Part shown: piece by piece, positions 1 to 7,070 of the stretch
Layout of the letters: each line of letters begins with the position of its first letter
How positions within the stretch are numbered: position 1 is the stretch's first letter
Source of the DNA: WHTB01 sp050699035
GTDB lineage: Bacteria; Actinomycetota; Actinomycetes; Propionibacteriales; Nocardioidaceae
Length of the DNA: 8,307 bases
Direction: 5' to 3'
Assembly: GCA_050699035.1 (NCBI GenBank)
Contig: JBOHDE010000177.1
Coordinates: 1 to 8,307, forward strand
Translations under genes and position numbers: made by a program
The notes under the pieces: generated by a model
The model's database searches: none
Told to the model about the DNA's origin: nothing
The model's input: the letters and a program-made list of their open reading frames with translations, nothing else

Positions 1-417
1 GGGGTTGTGCACCCCGGCCGGCTTGGACAGCAGTCCGACCAGCTCGATGTCCTCGAAGGGGAAGCGGACCTTTTCGATGGCCCCCCGCGTCAGCGGCAGT
101 GACCGGTCGTAGGTCTCGACCATCTTCCGGTACCCGTAGTCGTGCAGCTCGAGGTCACGGAAGTACACGAAGGCTGCGACGTGGTAGTAGAGACTCGCTC
201 GTTGCAGGGCGTCGACGGCGGCGATCTCGTCACCCAGGCGGAGCCACTGGTCGGCCAGGTCCTCGTGCACCTTTGCGGTCGCGATCCACTCCGCAGCCCA
301 GTCGTCCCAGGTGTCGACTCGGCTCGCGACCTCGTTGATGTCCTCCATCAGGATGCCAACGCGCAGGAACCGTGGGGTCCACACGTGGAGGATCCTCTCG
401 ACCAATGCATCAGGCAC
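1..417 (-). CDS. FrsA/DHPON-hydrolase-like alpha/beta hydrolase, N-terminal part (gene runs off left edge)
   Basis: Only the first 139 codons are present. The reading frame is open from a GTG at 417 down to base 1 with no stop. The GTG start is supported by an AGGAGAGG Shine-Dalgarno sequence (minus strand, 432-425) seven bases upstream. The visible part is the helical N-terminal region that precedes the alpha/beta-hydrolase core in this family. It has WDDW at residues 37-40, H51, a GDEIAA helix at 62-67 and ASLYYHVAAF at 74-83. The first strands of the core follow (EKVRFPFEDIELVGLLSKP, 115-133). The WDDW...H...A.LYYH.A.F pattern is what I remember from 2,6-dihydroxypseudooxynicotine hydrolase of nicotine-degrading Arthrobacter and from FrsA relatives, which cleave C-C or ester bonds in the cytoplasm. 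The nucleophile Ser, acid and His lie outside the window, so activity cannot be judged. It is transcribed away from the ABC transporter operon and resembles the hydrolase at that operon's end. Family call is fairly sure; substrate unknown. Confidence 0.85.
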   Translation of the reverse strand, partial: MPDALVERILHVWTPRFLRVGILMEDINEVASRVDTWDDWAAEWIATAKVHEDLADQWLRLGDEIAAVDALQRASLYYHVAAFVYFRDLELHDYGYRKMVETYDRSLPLTRGAIEKVRFPFEDIELVGLLSKPAGVHNP

Positions 418-424
418 GGCGCTT

Positions 425-432
425 CCTCTCCT
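425..432 (-). promoter_or_regulatory. Ribosome binding site fixing the GTG start at 417
   Basis: On the minus strand AGGAGAGG lies seven bases before the GTG at 417-415. No in-frame ATG with comparable spacing is present. It therefore decides the start of the left-hand hydrolase gene, which an ATG-only gene search would miss. Confidence 0.75.
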
Positions 433-527
433 GCGTCGTTGCGCACCTTCGGTTTCGCCACCGTGACGCAGGCTACACAGTCGATTGCAGATAATGACCA
501 ACTAACGCCTGGAAGGCCGCCCTTCAG

Positions 528-551
528 CGATGGGCTGGCGGCAGCCCATCG
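528..551. repeat. Perfect 10-bp inverted repeat with 4-base loop
   Basis: CGATGGGCTG (528-537) and CAGCCCATCG (542-551) are exact reverse complements separated by GCGG. The repeat lies about 60 bases upstream of the rightward -35 box and about 110 bases from the leftward start codon. No T-run follows on either strand, and no gene ends here, so a rho-independent terminator is unlikely. It could be a regulator binding site, or a hairpin in the leader of the leftward transcript. The sequence does not decide between them. Confidence 0.7.
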
Positions 552-611
552 TCGGGCGAAGTCAGCCAGCATGCCGCGTAAAGATGGACCTCGGGGCCCG
601 CGTGCCCACCG

Positions 612-641
612 TTGACAACCCTTGAGCACCCTCCCTACGCT
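612..641 (+). promoter_or_regulatory. Probable sigma-A-type promoter of the transporter operon
   Basis: A perfect TTGACA (-35) occupies 612-617. TACGCT (636-641) lies 18 bases downstream and keeps the T, A and final T that matter most in actinobacterial -10 boxes (TANNNT). Transcription would begin near 648-650, giving a leader of roughly 50 bases before the start codon at 702. The -10 is only a partial match, so this is a prediction. Confidence 0.55.
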
Positions 642-701
642 GGCGCAGCAAACGATTGTGCGGACCGGTGCTCGGGCCTGAGAATGAGAGAAGGCCGGTA
701 G

Positions 702-2396
702 ATGAAGGTTCCTTCGATGCTTCTTCGTGGACGCACGTGCGTCGCCGCGATCCTGGTGGCTGGCCTGGTGGTGTCGGCGTGCTCGCCCGCAGCCGAGCCA
801 GACGACTCGGGAGGAGGAGGCGGCGCGGTCAAGAACCCGGACGTGCTGACCGTCGCCACCGACGACGAGCCGGAGACGCTTGACCCTGCGGCCATCGAGG
901 ACAACGGCCTGGGCCGCGGCGCGGTGATGTGTGGCTACGACCGCCTTCTCGACGTCGACCCGGCGGGCACCGAGCTGGTTCCGTCCCTGGCGACCGAGGT
1001 GCCAACCAACGACAACGGAGGCATCTCGGAGGACGGGCTGACCTACACCTTCAAGCTGCGTGACGACGTGAAGTTCCACGACGGGAGCGACCTCACGGCC
1101 GACGACGTCGTCTTCTCGTGGGAGCGGGTCATGACGATGAACCTCCCAGAGGGTCAGGCGCAGAACTTCGAGACCATCGAATCGATCACTGCTCCCGACG
1201 ACTACACGCTCGAGGTGCGGCTGTCCCAGGTCGATGCATCGTTCCTCTACAACGTCGTCGCCTCCATGCCGGCGAGCGTCGTCAACCCTGAGGTCGTCGA
1301 GGCCAACGGCGGTGTCAAGGCCGACACGCCCAACGAGTACATGGCGCAGAACATGGCCGGCAGCGGTCAGTACGTCCTCACCAGCTGGGAGCGCGGCGAG
1401 CGGATCAACTTCGAGATCAACGAGGACTACTGGGGTGAGCCCGCCAAGGAGAACCTGCGCTGGTTCAACGTCCAGGACCCCAACGTCTACGCGCTGGGCC
1501 TACGGGCGGGTGACTACGACATCATCGAAGGCATCCCGACGATCATCCCTGACATCGAGGGCGCCACCGGGGTCGTGGTGAACCCGGACACCCCGGGCCT
1601 GCAGCTGCTGCAGATCGGCTTCAACATGAACATCCCGGTGGCCGAGCTGCCGGAGGGTGACACTGTTCCTGCGGACTTCTTCCACGACAAGCGGGTGCGC
1701 CAGGCTTTCAACTACGCCTTCGACTACGAGTCGATGAGAGACGGTCCGCTGAGTGGAGCGGCGACTCGAGGCAGTTTCTTCATCCCTGAGGGCATGTACG
1801 GCCATGACCCCGAGGCGCCCAGGTACGACTACGACCTGGCGGAGGCCGAGCGGCTGTTCAAGGAGGCCGGCTGGTGGGACAAGGGCTTCACAGTCTCGCT
1901 CATCGCCGAAGAGGACAGCGTCTTCGAGAACCAGTCACTCATCCTCAAGGACGGGCTCGAGGCGCTGAACCCGAAGTTCCGGGTGAACGTGATGGCTCTC
2001 CCGGAATCGAGGTTCGACGAGCTGATGGCCGAGACCCCCATCCCGGTCGCGATGTGGTCGTGGACCACACCCGAGTTCCGTGACCCGCACTCGTACTTCA
2101 TGGACTCCGCGCACCCCGACGGCCGCTGGGGAACCCTTGCCGGACTCGGTGAGGGCTACGAGAACCCCGACGAGATTGCCGCCATGATCGAGGCCGCGAA
2201 CAGCGAGCTCGACCTGGATGCCCGCGCGGAGCTGTACTCGGAGCTGCAGCAGGTGATGTACGACGAGGCGCCGAGCATCCTCCCGGCGCAGGAGAACATC
2301 GTGCTGGCGTATCGCGAGTGGCTCACCGACGTCAGTGCCAACCCGATGTGGCCACGGCCGGGTCTGCGCTACTCCCTGTACGGGAAGGGCGAGTAG
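702..2396 (+). CDS. ABC transporter substrate-binding lipoprotein, SBP family 5 (Opp/Dpp type)
   Basis: This 564-residue protein is the extracytoplasmic solute receptor of the importer encoded downstream. It starts with a lipoprotein signal peptide: positive residues K2, R9 and R11, a hydrophobic stretch at about 13-24 and a VSAC lipobox with the lipidated cysteine at C27. A glycine/acid-rich linker follows (residues 32-42). Family 5 hallmarks are the segment GLTYTFKLRDDVKFHDG (112-128) leading into LTADDVVFSWERV (131-143), the SGQYVLTSWERGERINFEIN region (221-240) with DYWG (242-245), and KRVRQAFNYAFDYESM (330-345). The length is typical for the family. GAGAGAAGG ends seven bases before the ATG and supports this start. 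Family 5 receptors bind peptides but also nickel chelates, heme, opines and sugars, so the ligand cannot be named. The flanking hydrolases hint at a non-peptide or modified compound; that is inference. Confidence 0.95.
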   Translation: MKVPSMLLRGRTCVAAILVAGLVVSACSPAAEPDDSGGGGGAVKNPDVLTVATDDEPETLDPAAIEDNGLGRGAVMCGYDRLLDVDPAGTELVPSLATEVPTNDNGGISEDGLTYTFKLRDDVKFHDGSDLTADDVVFSWERVMTMNLPEGQAQNFETIESITAPDDYTLEVRLSQVDASFLYNVVASMPASVVNPEVVEANGGVKADTPNEYMAQNMAGSGQYVLTSWERGERINFEINEDYWGEPAKENLRWFNVQDPNVYALGLRAGDYDIIEGIPTIIPDIEGATGVVVNPDTPGLQLLQIGFNMNIPVAELPEGDTVPADFFHDKRVRQAFNYAFDYESMRDGPLSGAATRGSFFIPEGMYGHDPEAPRYDYDLAEAERLFKEAGWWDKGFTVSLIAEEDSVFENQSLILKDGLEALNPKFRVNVMALPESRFDELMAETPIPVAMWSWTTPEFRDPHSYFMDSAHPDGRWGTLAGLGEGYENPDEIAAMIEAANSELDLDARAELYSELQQVMYDEAPSILPAQENIVLAYREWLTDVSANPMWPRPGLRYSLYGKGE

Positions 2397-2437
2397 ACGC
2401 GACCAGAGGGTACGAGCAGGCCCAGCTCGACGCGTGT

Positions 2438-2443
2438 GGAGGG
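2438..2443 (+). promoter_or_regulatory. Ribosome binding site with unusually long spacing
   Basis: GGAGGG lies 14 bases before the ATG at 2458, longer than the usual 5-9. An in-frame TGA at 2449-2451 rules out an earlier start, and the protein beginning at 2458 has the normal permease N-terminus. The distance may lower expression of the membrane part relative to the binding protein. Confidence 0.45.
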
Positions 2444-2457
2444 ATGCGTGACATGAG

Positions 2458-3471
2458 ATGAAGGTTCGCGACTACGTCCTCCGACGGCTCCTGATCCTGC
2501 CGTTCCTGGTGCTCATCACGACGATCATCGTCTTCGCACTGATGCGGGTGGGTGGATCGCCCATCGGCGCCTACATCGAGCCCGGGATGTCAGCCGAAGA
2601 GGTGCAACGCGTCGAGGAGCGGTTCGGACTCGACGAGTCGCTGCCCGTGCAGTACATCGCCTGGGTCAAGGGCGTGTTCCAAGGCGAGCTCGGCTGGTCA
2701 GCCGTCTCGAACGCGCCCGTCTCCGACGTCTTCATGGACAAGTTGACCGCGACCGCGGAGCTGGCGATCGTCGCGGGCCTGATCGCCATCGCGCTGGGGA
2801 TCGCCATGGGCACCTTCGCGGCGCGTCGACGCGACCGATGGCCCGACCAGGTCACCCGGGTGCTGGCCGTGAGCGGGGCCAGCATGCCGACGTTCTGGTT
2901 CGGCATCGTGATGCTGATCTTCTTCTGGGCCGGCCTTGGCTGGTTCCCGGTCGGCCGCTCTGACACCGTCATCTGGTCGAGCATCGCGCACCCCACCGGG
3001 CTCTACACGGTCGACGCCATCCTGGCGGGCAGCTGGAGCGCCTTCCGTGATGCGGTCTGGCACATGGTGCTTCCTGCGGTCGTCCTGGGCTACACCGCGA
3101 CTGCGATCATCGCTCGGATGATGCGGTCCTCACTGGTGGAGGAGCTCGGTCAGGACTACGTCGACGCGGCCCGTGCGAAGGGGCTCCCCGAGCGGATCGT
3201 GGTCCGGCGCCACGCGCGACGCAACGCACTCATCCCGACGATCACCGTCATCGGCCTGATGTTCGGCATCCTGATCGAGGGGGCGGTGGTCGTGGAGATC
3301 ATCTTCTTGTGGCCAGGCATGGGGAAGTGGCTGTCCGATGCCGTCCTCCAGGGCGACCAGGCGACGACGATGGCATACGTCCTGTTCACGGCGGTGCTCA
3401 TGCTGGTGCTCAACCTGATCGTCGACGTGCTGTACGCGCACTTCGACCGACGCATCGTCCTCGGAGACTGA
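2458..3471 (+). CDS. ABC transporter permease, DppB/OppB type
   Basis: First membrane subunit of the importer, 337 residues, the usual length. The N-terminus has the characteristic positive patch and first membrane helix (YVLRRLLILPFLVLITTIIVF, about 6-26). A long external loop follows (about 30-95), containing the ERFGLDESLPVQYIAW motif (54-69) usual in DppB/OppB proteins. Further hydrophobic helices lie near 100-120, 145-160, 202-220, 262-285 and 305-325. The EAA coupling loop that docks on the ATPases is DYVDAARAKG (233-242), followed by RRNALIP (254-260) and the FLWPGMGKW segment (283-291). The gene follows the binding-protein gene after 61 bases, a gap that contains only a weak 5-bp dyad (CGAGC/GCTCG, 2413-2429). 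The call is secure at family level; substrate is unknown. Confidence 0.95.
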   Translation: MKVRDYVLRRLLILPFLVLITTIIVFALMRVGGSPIGAYIEPGMSAEEVQRVEERFGLDESLPVQYIAWVKGVFQGELGWSAVSNAPVSDVFMDKLTATAELAIVAGLIAIALGIAMGTFAARRRDRWPDQVTRVLAVSGASMPTFWFGIVMLIFFWAGLGWFPVGRSDTVIWSSIAHPTGLYTVDAILAGSWSAFRDAVWHMVLPAVVLGYTATAIIARMMRSSLVEELGQDYVDAARAKGLPERIVVRRHARRNALIPTITVIGLMFGILIEGAVVVEIIFLWPGMGKWLSDAVLQGDQATTMAYVLFTAVLMLVLNLIVDVLYAHFDRRIVLGD

Positions 3472-3474
3472 GCG

Positions 3475-4398
3475 ATGGCCAGTGCGGAAGCTGTCGGGAC
3501 CCGGAGCGCACGTTTTCGGGAGTCCGCGTTCGCGGTGCGTGCGGGACGGACGGGATCACTTGCGTGGCAGGCACTGAAGAAGCCCACGACAGCCGGTGGC
3601 TTCATCATCATCGTGCTGCTGATCGGCATGGCGATCTTCGCACCGTTGCTCGCCGAGCCGAACACGCCCAGCGCCTACCAGATGCCGCGGGACTGGACCC
3701 TCATCGACGCACCTCCGGGCACCGCGGGACATCTGCTCGGGACCACCGCGGACGGCGGCGACGTGTTGTACGGCATCGTCTGGGGAGCGCGTTCGTCGGT
3801 CCGGCTGTCGATCACCGTGGTCGCGGTCGCGGTGGCCATCGGGGTGATCCTGGGCAGCCTCGCGGCCGTGGTGGGTGGCAAGGTCGACGAGCTGCTGATG
3901 CGGGTCGTCGACGTGTTCATGTCCGTGCCGGAGCTGATCTTTCCGCTGGCCATCGCAGCCGTGCTCGGACCCTCCTTCAGCAACATCATCATCGCGCTGG
4001 CGGCCGTGCTGTGGGCGAAGTACGCTCGCATCATCCGAGCCGAGATTCTGCGGGTGCGGCAAAGCTCCTACGTCGAAGCGGCGTCCGCGATCGGTGACTC
4101 CAGGTTCCGGATCTACCGGCGCGACATCCTGCCCAACTCGATCACCCCGATCACCGTCCAGGCGACACTCGAGATGGGTCACGTGGTCCTCCTCGGGGCG
4201 ACGCTGAGCTTCATCGGCCTGGCCGAGGCAGGGCTGGCGGAGTGGGGCGTGCTGGTCAGCGAAGGTCACCGCGGCATTGCCGCCGGTCATTGGTGGGCGG
4301 CGACGTTCCCCGGCTTGATGATCTTCCTGTGGGCGCTCGCCTTCAACCTCGTCGGTGATGGACTGCGCGACGCCCTCGACCCGAGGACGGAGGACTGA
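3475..4398 (+). CDS. ABC transporter permease, DppC/OppC type
   Basis: Second membrane subunit, 307 residues, a normal length. An N-terminal cytoplasmic tail of about 38 residues precedes the first helix (FIIIVLLIGMAIFAPLLA, 43-60). The DppC/OppC hallmark HLLGTTADGGDVLYGIVWGA (86-105) is present. Where most relatives read GTDxxGRD, this protein has GTTADGGD, so the usual arginine is a glycine. The EAA loop is YVEAASAIGDSRFRIYRRDI (199-218) followed by LPNSITPI (219-226). The C-terminal FNLVGDGLRDALDPR (290-304) is the standard ending. The start is three bases after the upstream stop and has GGAG (3463-3466) eight bases before it, so translation is probably coupled. The stop overlaps the next start by one base (TGATG). 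Confidence 0.95.
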   Translation: MASAEAVGTRSARFRESAFAVRAGRTGSLAWQALKKPTTAGGFIIIVLLIGMAIFAPLLAEPNTPSAYQMPRDWTLIDAPPGTAGHLLGTTADGGDVLYGIVWGARSSVRLSITVVAVAVAIGVILGSLAAVVGGKVDELLMRVVDVFMSVPELIFPLAIAAVLGPSFSNIIIALAAVLWAKYARIIRAEILRVRQSSYVEAASAIGDSRFRIYRRDILPNSITPITVQATLEMGHVVLLGATLSFIGLAEAGLAEWGVLVSEGHRGIAAGHWWAATFPGLMIFLWALAFNLVGDGLRDALDPRTED

Positions 4399-5669
4399 TG
4401 TCGACCGTCGTCGCGCCGGTTGCAGCCCAGGCCGCCCAGGACGTGCCCGTGATCGAGGTGCGCGACCTGCGCGTGCACTTCGAGCGCAAGGACCAGCTCG
4501 TGCGAGCGGTCGACGGCGTCAGCTTCGACCTGCGCGAGAACGAGATCCTGGGCATCGTCGGCGAGACCGGCAGTGGGAAGAGCATCACCGCCCGCACACT
4601 GATGGGGTTGCTGCCGATGCCCCCAGCCGTCGTCGCCGGTGGCACGGTCACCTTCCGTCCGGGCGGAAGCTGCCCGTCCTGCTCGGGCGCCGGTTGTGCG
4701 GACTGCGAGCGAACAGGGCGCCTCACGATCGACCTGCTGCACCTGCCGCCGGCCAAGATGCGCCAGATCCGCGGCCTGCGGATCGCGATGATCTTCCAGG
4801 ACCCCTCGAAGTCTCTGAACCCGGTGCTCAGTGTCCGCGACCAGGTCGCTGAGGTCTTCTTCCAGCATCGCACCGCTGATCTCCTCGCCGACCTGGGCGA
4901 TCACGTGTGGCTGCCGGTGCGGCGCGCCGCCCACCAGGAGGCGCGGGGCGTGGAGCGATGGATGCTGAGGCTGCCGCCGTTCCGGTCGCAGGCGCGGAAG
5001 GTGCGCAAGAAGGTGGATGACCTGGTCGTGCAGGCGCTGGCCGACGTGCAGATCGCGAACCCCCGCAAGGTGATGGAGAGCCACCCCCACCAGCTGTCGG
5101 GCGGCATGAAGCAACGCGTCATGATCGCGCAGGCGATGGCGTGCGACCCAGACGTACTCATCGCCGATGAGCCGACGACGGCGCTGGACACCACCGTGCA
5201 GGCGCGCATCATCGAGCTCATCGTCGAGATGCAGCAGCGTCGCCGGGCGGCCGTGCTGTACATCACCCACGACCTATCGGTGGTGCGCATGGTGTGCGAC
5301 CGGGTCGGCGTGATGTACGCCGGGCAGATGGCGGAGATCGGACCGGCTCAGCAGGTCTTCGACTCACCGCAGCACCCGTACACCCGGGCGCTGCTCGCGG
5401 CGGTCCCCTCCGTCGGCCAGGAGCGGGGACACCTCGCGGCGATCGAGGGCTCCGTGCCGGAGTTCACCGAGGTGGCTTCGATGTGCCGCTTCCACAACCG
5501 GTGTCCGTACGCGGCGGCGATCTGCACGTCGGTCGAGCCGCAGCTGCGAACCGTCGGGAAGGGGCAGAGGGTGGCGTGTTTCGGCTATGACAGCGCCGCC
5601 GAGCACGGGGTGGCGGAGGCCGACATGCCGAAGGTGCCGAAGATTTCGACCAAGTCGAGTGTCGCGTGA
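4398..5669 (+). CDS. ABC transporter ATP-binding protein, OppD/DppD type, with four-Cys insert
   Basis: First ATPase of the importer, 423 residues, longer than the usual 320-340. Motifs in order: Walker A GETGSGKS (55-62), Q-loop Q134 in IFQDP, signature LSGGMKQR (233-240), Walker B VLIADEPT (253-260) with catalytic E258, and switch H291. All catalytic residues are intact. The oligopeptide C-terminal domain follows, with HPYTRALL (326-333) and cysteines C363, C369, C376 and C394. In OppD/DppD relatives such cysteines are reported to bind a [4Fe-4S] cluster. Two segments are extra. CPSCSGAGCADC (92-103) is a zinc-knuckle-like CxxC-x4-CxxC pattern between Walker A and the Q-loop. A basic, helical-looking stretch of about 45 residues (about 160-205) lies between Q-loop and signature. 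The start overlaps the previous stop; CGGAGG (4388-4393) lies upstream. Confidence 0.94.
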   Translation: MSTVVAPVAAQAAQDVPVIEVRDLRVHFERKDQLVRAVDGVSFDLRENEILGIVGETGSGKSITARTLMGLLPMPPAVVAGGTVTFRPGGSCPSCSGAGCADCERTGRLTIDLLHLPPAKMRQIRGLRIAMIFQDPSKSLNPVLSVRDQVAEVFFQHRTADLLADLGDHVWLPVRRAAHQEARGVERWMLRLPPFRSQARKVRKKVDDLVVQALADVQIANPRKVMESHPHQLSGGMKQRVMIAQAMACDPDVLIADEPTTALDTTVQARIIELIVEMQQRRRAAVLYITHDLSVVRMVCDRVGVMYAGQMAEIGPAQQVFDSPQHPYTRALLAAVPSVGQERGHLAAIEGSVPEFTEVASMCRFHNRCPYAAAICTSVEPQLRTVGKGQRVACFGYDSAAEHGVAEADMPKVPKISTKSSVA

Positions 5670-7045
5670 GGACGACGACCCCGCGGGCGAGGTCCGCCGT
5701 CGAGGCGGGGCAGCCGGTCCTGTCCGCCGTCGGGCTGAAGAAGCACTACCCCGTGAAGGAAGGAGCGTTCCAGCGCGTGGTCGGCCAGGTCCGCGCGGTC
5801 GACGGGGTGTCGTTCGATGTGCTGCAGGGGGAGACCCTGGGGATCGTCGGTGAGAGCGGCTGCGGCAAGACGACCCTGAGCCGCTGCCTGACGGCGTTGT
5901 TGGAGCCGACCCAAGGTGGCGTCTACTTCGAGGTCCAGGCCGCCGACCGGGCCAGGCTCGACGCGCTGCTGGCCAAGCCGTCGGCAGAGCTCAGCCCCGC
6001 CGAGCGCACCGAACTCACCGCCCTCGACCAGAGCTACCGCGTCGACCAGCTGTCCGGCCCGGCTCGGCGCAACTACCGCCGCAACTGCCAGCTGGTGTTC
6101 CAGGACGCGTTCGCGTCACTGAACCCCAGGCACTTGGTGCGCGACCTCGTCGGCCGCCCGCTGAGCATCCACAACGAGGCACGCGGGGCCGAAAAGACCA
6201 AGCGGGTGGTCGAGCTGCTCGAGGCGGTGGGCATGGGTCGCCAGCACCTGAACCGCTACCCCCACGAGTTCTCCGGCGGCCAGCAGCAGCGCATCTCGAT
6301 CGCCCGGGCCCTTGCGCTCGACCCGCAGGTCATCGTGCTGGACGAGCCGACGAGCTCCCTCGACGTCTCGGTGCAGGCGCAGATCCTGAACCTGCTGCAC
6401 GACTTGCAGCAGGAGTTCCGGCTCACCTACGTGTTCGTGTCGCACGACCTCGGCGTCATCCAGCACATCAGTGATCGGATCCTCGTCATGTACCTGGGTG
6501 AGATCGCCGAGGACGGTCCCACCTACGAGGTCTTCACCTCACCCCGTCATCCCTACACCCGCGCGCTGGTCGATGCGAACCCGGCGTTGGTCGACACGGA
6601 GACGCGGACCATGAAAGGACTGGCGGGCGCCGTGCCGGATCCGGCGAAGCCGCCCCAGGGTTGCCGGTTCCACACGCGCTGCCCCGTCGTCACGCCCTAC
6701 TGCGGTTGGGACTTCCAGGACGCTGCCGACTGGCTCACCAACCATCCCGACCTGCTGGACGCCGTCAAAGGAGTGTCCGCGATGACGCCGTTCCACGGGG
6801 AGGTCACACTTGCCGACGACGCGTCCGCGGCTCGGGCCGAGGAACTGCTGAGCAACAAGTCCCCCGAGGCGATGCGGAGCGCCCTGATCGAGCGGACCCG
6901 GTCGGGAGTCTCGCTGGCCATCCGGTTCCGCGAACGCGAGCGCGTGCAGCTGGTGGAGGTCACGCCCGCGCACCGGACCAGCTGCATCCTCGACACCGAG
7001 CTCCGCGAGCCGCACACCGGCGAGCCGCAGGCCGTGAACGCCTGA
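5666..7045 (+). CDS. ABC transporter ATP-binding protein, OppF/DppF type, with enlarged C-terminal domain
   Basis: Second ATPase, 459 residues against about 320-350 in the family. The GTG start overlaps the previous stop by four bases (GTGA). No clear Shine-Dalgarno is seen, so initiation probably depends on coupling. Motifs: Walker A GESGCGKT (62-69), Q-loop Q146 in VFQDAFASLNPR, signature FSGGQQQR (202-209, F for the usual L), Walker B VIVLDEPT (222-229) with E227, and switch H260. The enzyme should be active. HPYTRALV (295-302) and CRFHTRCP (333-340) mark the oligopeptide domain, with C333, C339 and C346 as probable Fe-S ligands. About 90 residues then intervene before SCIL, where C440 could be the fourth ligand; the equivalent gap is 17 residues in the first ATPase. 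A further segment of about 35-45 residues (about 90-135) is inserted between Walker A and the Q-loop. The pair of distinct ATPases indicates a heterodimer. Confidence 0.94.
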   Translation: MRTTTPRARSAVEAGQPVLSAVGLKKHYPVKEGAFQRVVGQVRAVDGVSFDVLQGETLGIVGESGCGKTTLSRCLTALLEPTQGGVYFEVQAADRARLDALLAKPSAELSPAERTELTALDQSYRVDQLSGPARRNYRRNCQLVFQDAFASLNPRHLVRDLVGRPLSIHNEARGAEKTKRVVELLEAVGMGRQHLNRYPHEFSGGQQQRISIARALALDPQVIVLDEPTSSLDVSVQAQILNLLHDLQQEFRLTYVFVSHDLGVIQHISDRILVMYLGEIAEDGPTYEVFTSPRHPYTRALVDANPALVDTETRTMKGLAGAVPDPAKPPQGCRFHTRCPVVTPYCGWDFQDAADWLTNHPDLLDAVKGVSAMTPFHGEVTLADDASAARAEELLSNKSPEAMRSALIERTRSGVSLAIRFRERERVQLVEVTPAHRTSCILDTELREPHTGEPQAVNA

Positions 7046-7070
7046 CGTCCATTTCCGCCGCCGGCGGTCA

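Larger units (their letters stand above)
418..701. promoter_or_regulatory. Divergent intergenic control region
   Basis: This 284-base stretch separates the two divergent transcription units and shows no convincing gene of its own. It holds a rightward promoter (612-641), a perfect inverted repeat (528-551), a small adjacent hairpin with arms GAAGG/CCTTC (512-525), and two similar decamers, CAGTCGATTG (478-487) and CAAACGATTG (649-658). For the leftward gene I see no strong -35/-10 pair. CATTAT (minus strand, within about 491-499) is a possible but weak -10 without a good -35. Shared control of both units by one regulator is an inference from the arrangement. Confidence 0.6.

Noticed and set aside
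99..615. Two plus-strand open frames (99-338 and 142-615) over the left part of the window.
   Set aside because: They lie antisense to the hydrolase gene that starts at 417. That frame has a good ribosome binding site and recognisable family sequence, whereas the plus-strand translations are low-complexity Arg/Pro/Ser or show no family motif.
348..1079. A 243-codon minus-strand frame spanning the control region and the start of the receptor gene.
   Set aside because: It crosses a plausible promoter and the signal-peptide coding part of the receptor, and its translation shows no domain. It is a shadow of high-GC coding sequence.
4287..5270. A 327-codon minus-strand frame opposite the first ATPase gene.
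   Set aside because: His/Arg/Leu-rich composition is typical of antisense frames in high-GC DNA, and the plus strand encodes an ATPase with every expected motif.
5666..7045. Possible frameshift or fusion explaining the long C-terminus of the second ATPase.
   Set aside because: The frame is continuous and codon use stays high-GC in third position throughout. The end contains a TSC motif resembling the normal domain ending, so an insertion within the domain fits better than a fusion error.
7058..7067. Palindrome CCGCCGGCGG between the second ATPase and the last hydrolase, considered as a terminator.
   Set aside because: It has no loop and no following T-run, and it sits just before the ribosome binding site. 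A 10-base G/C palindrome is easily expected at this base composition.
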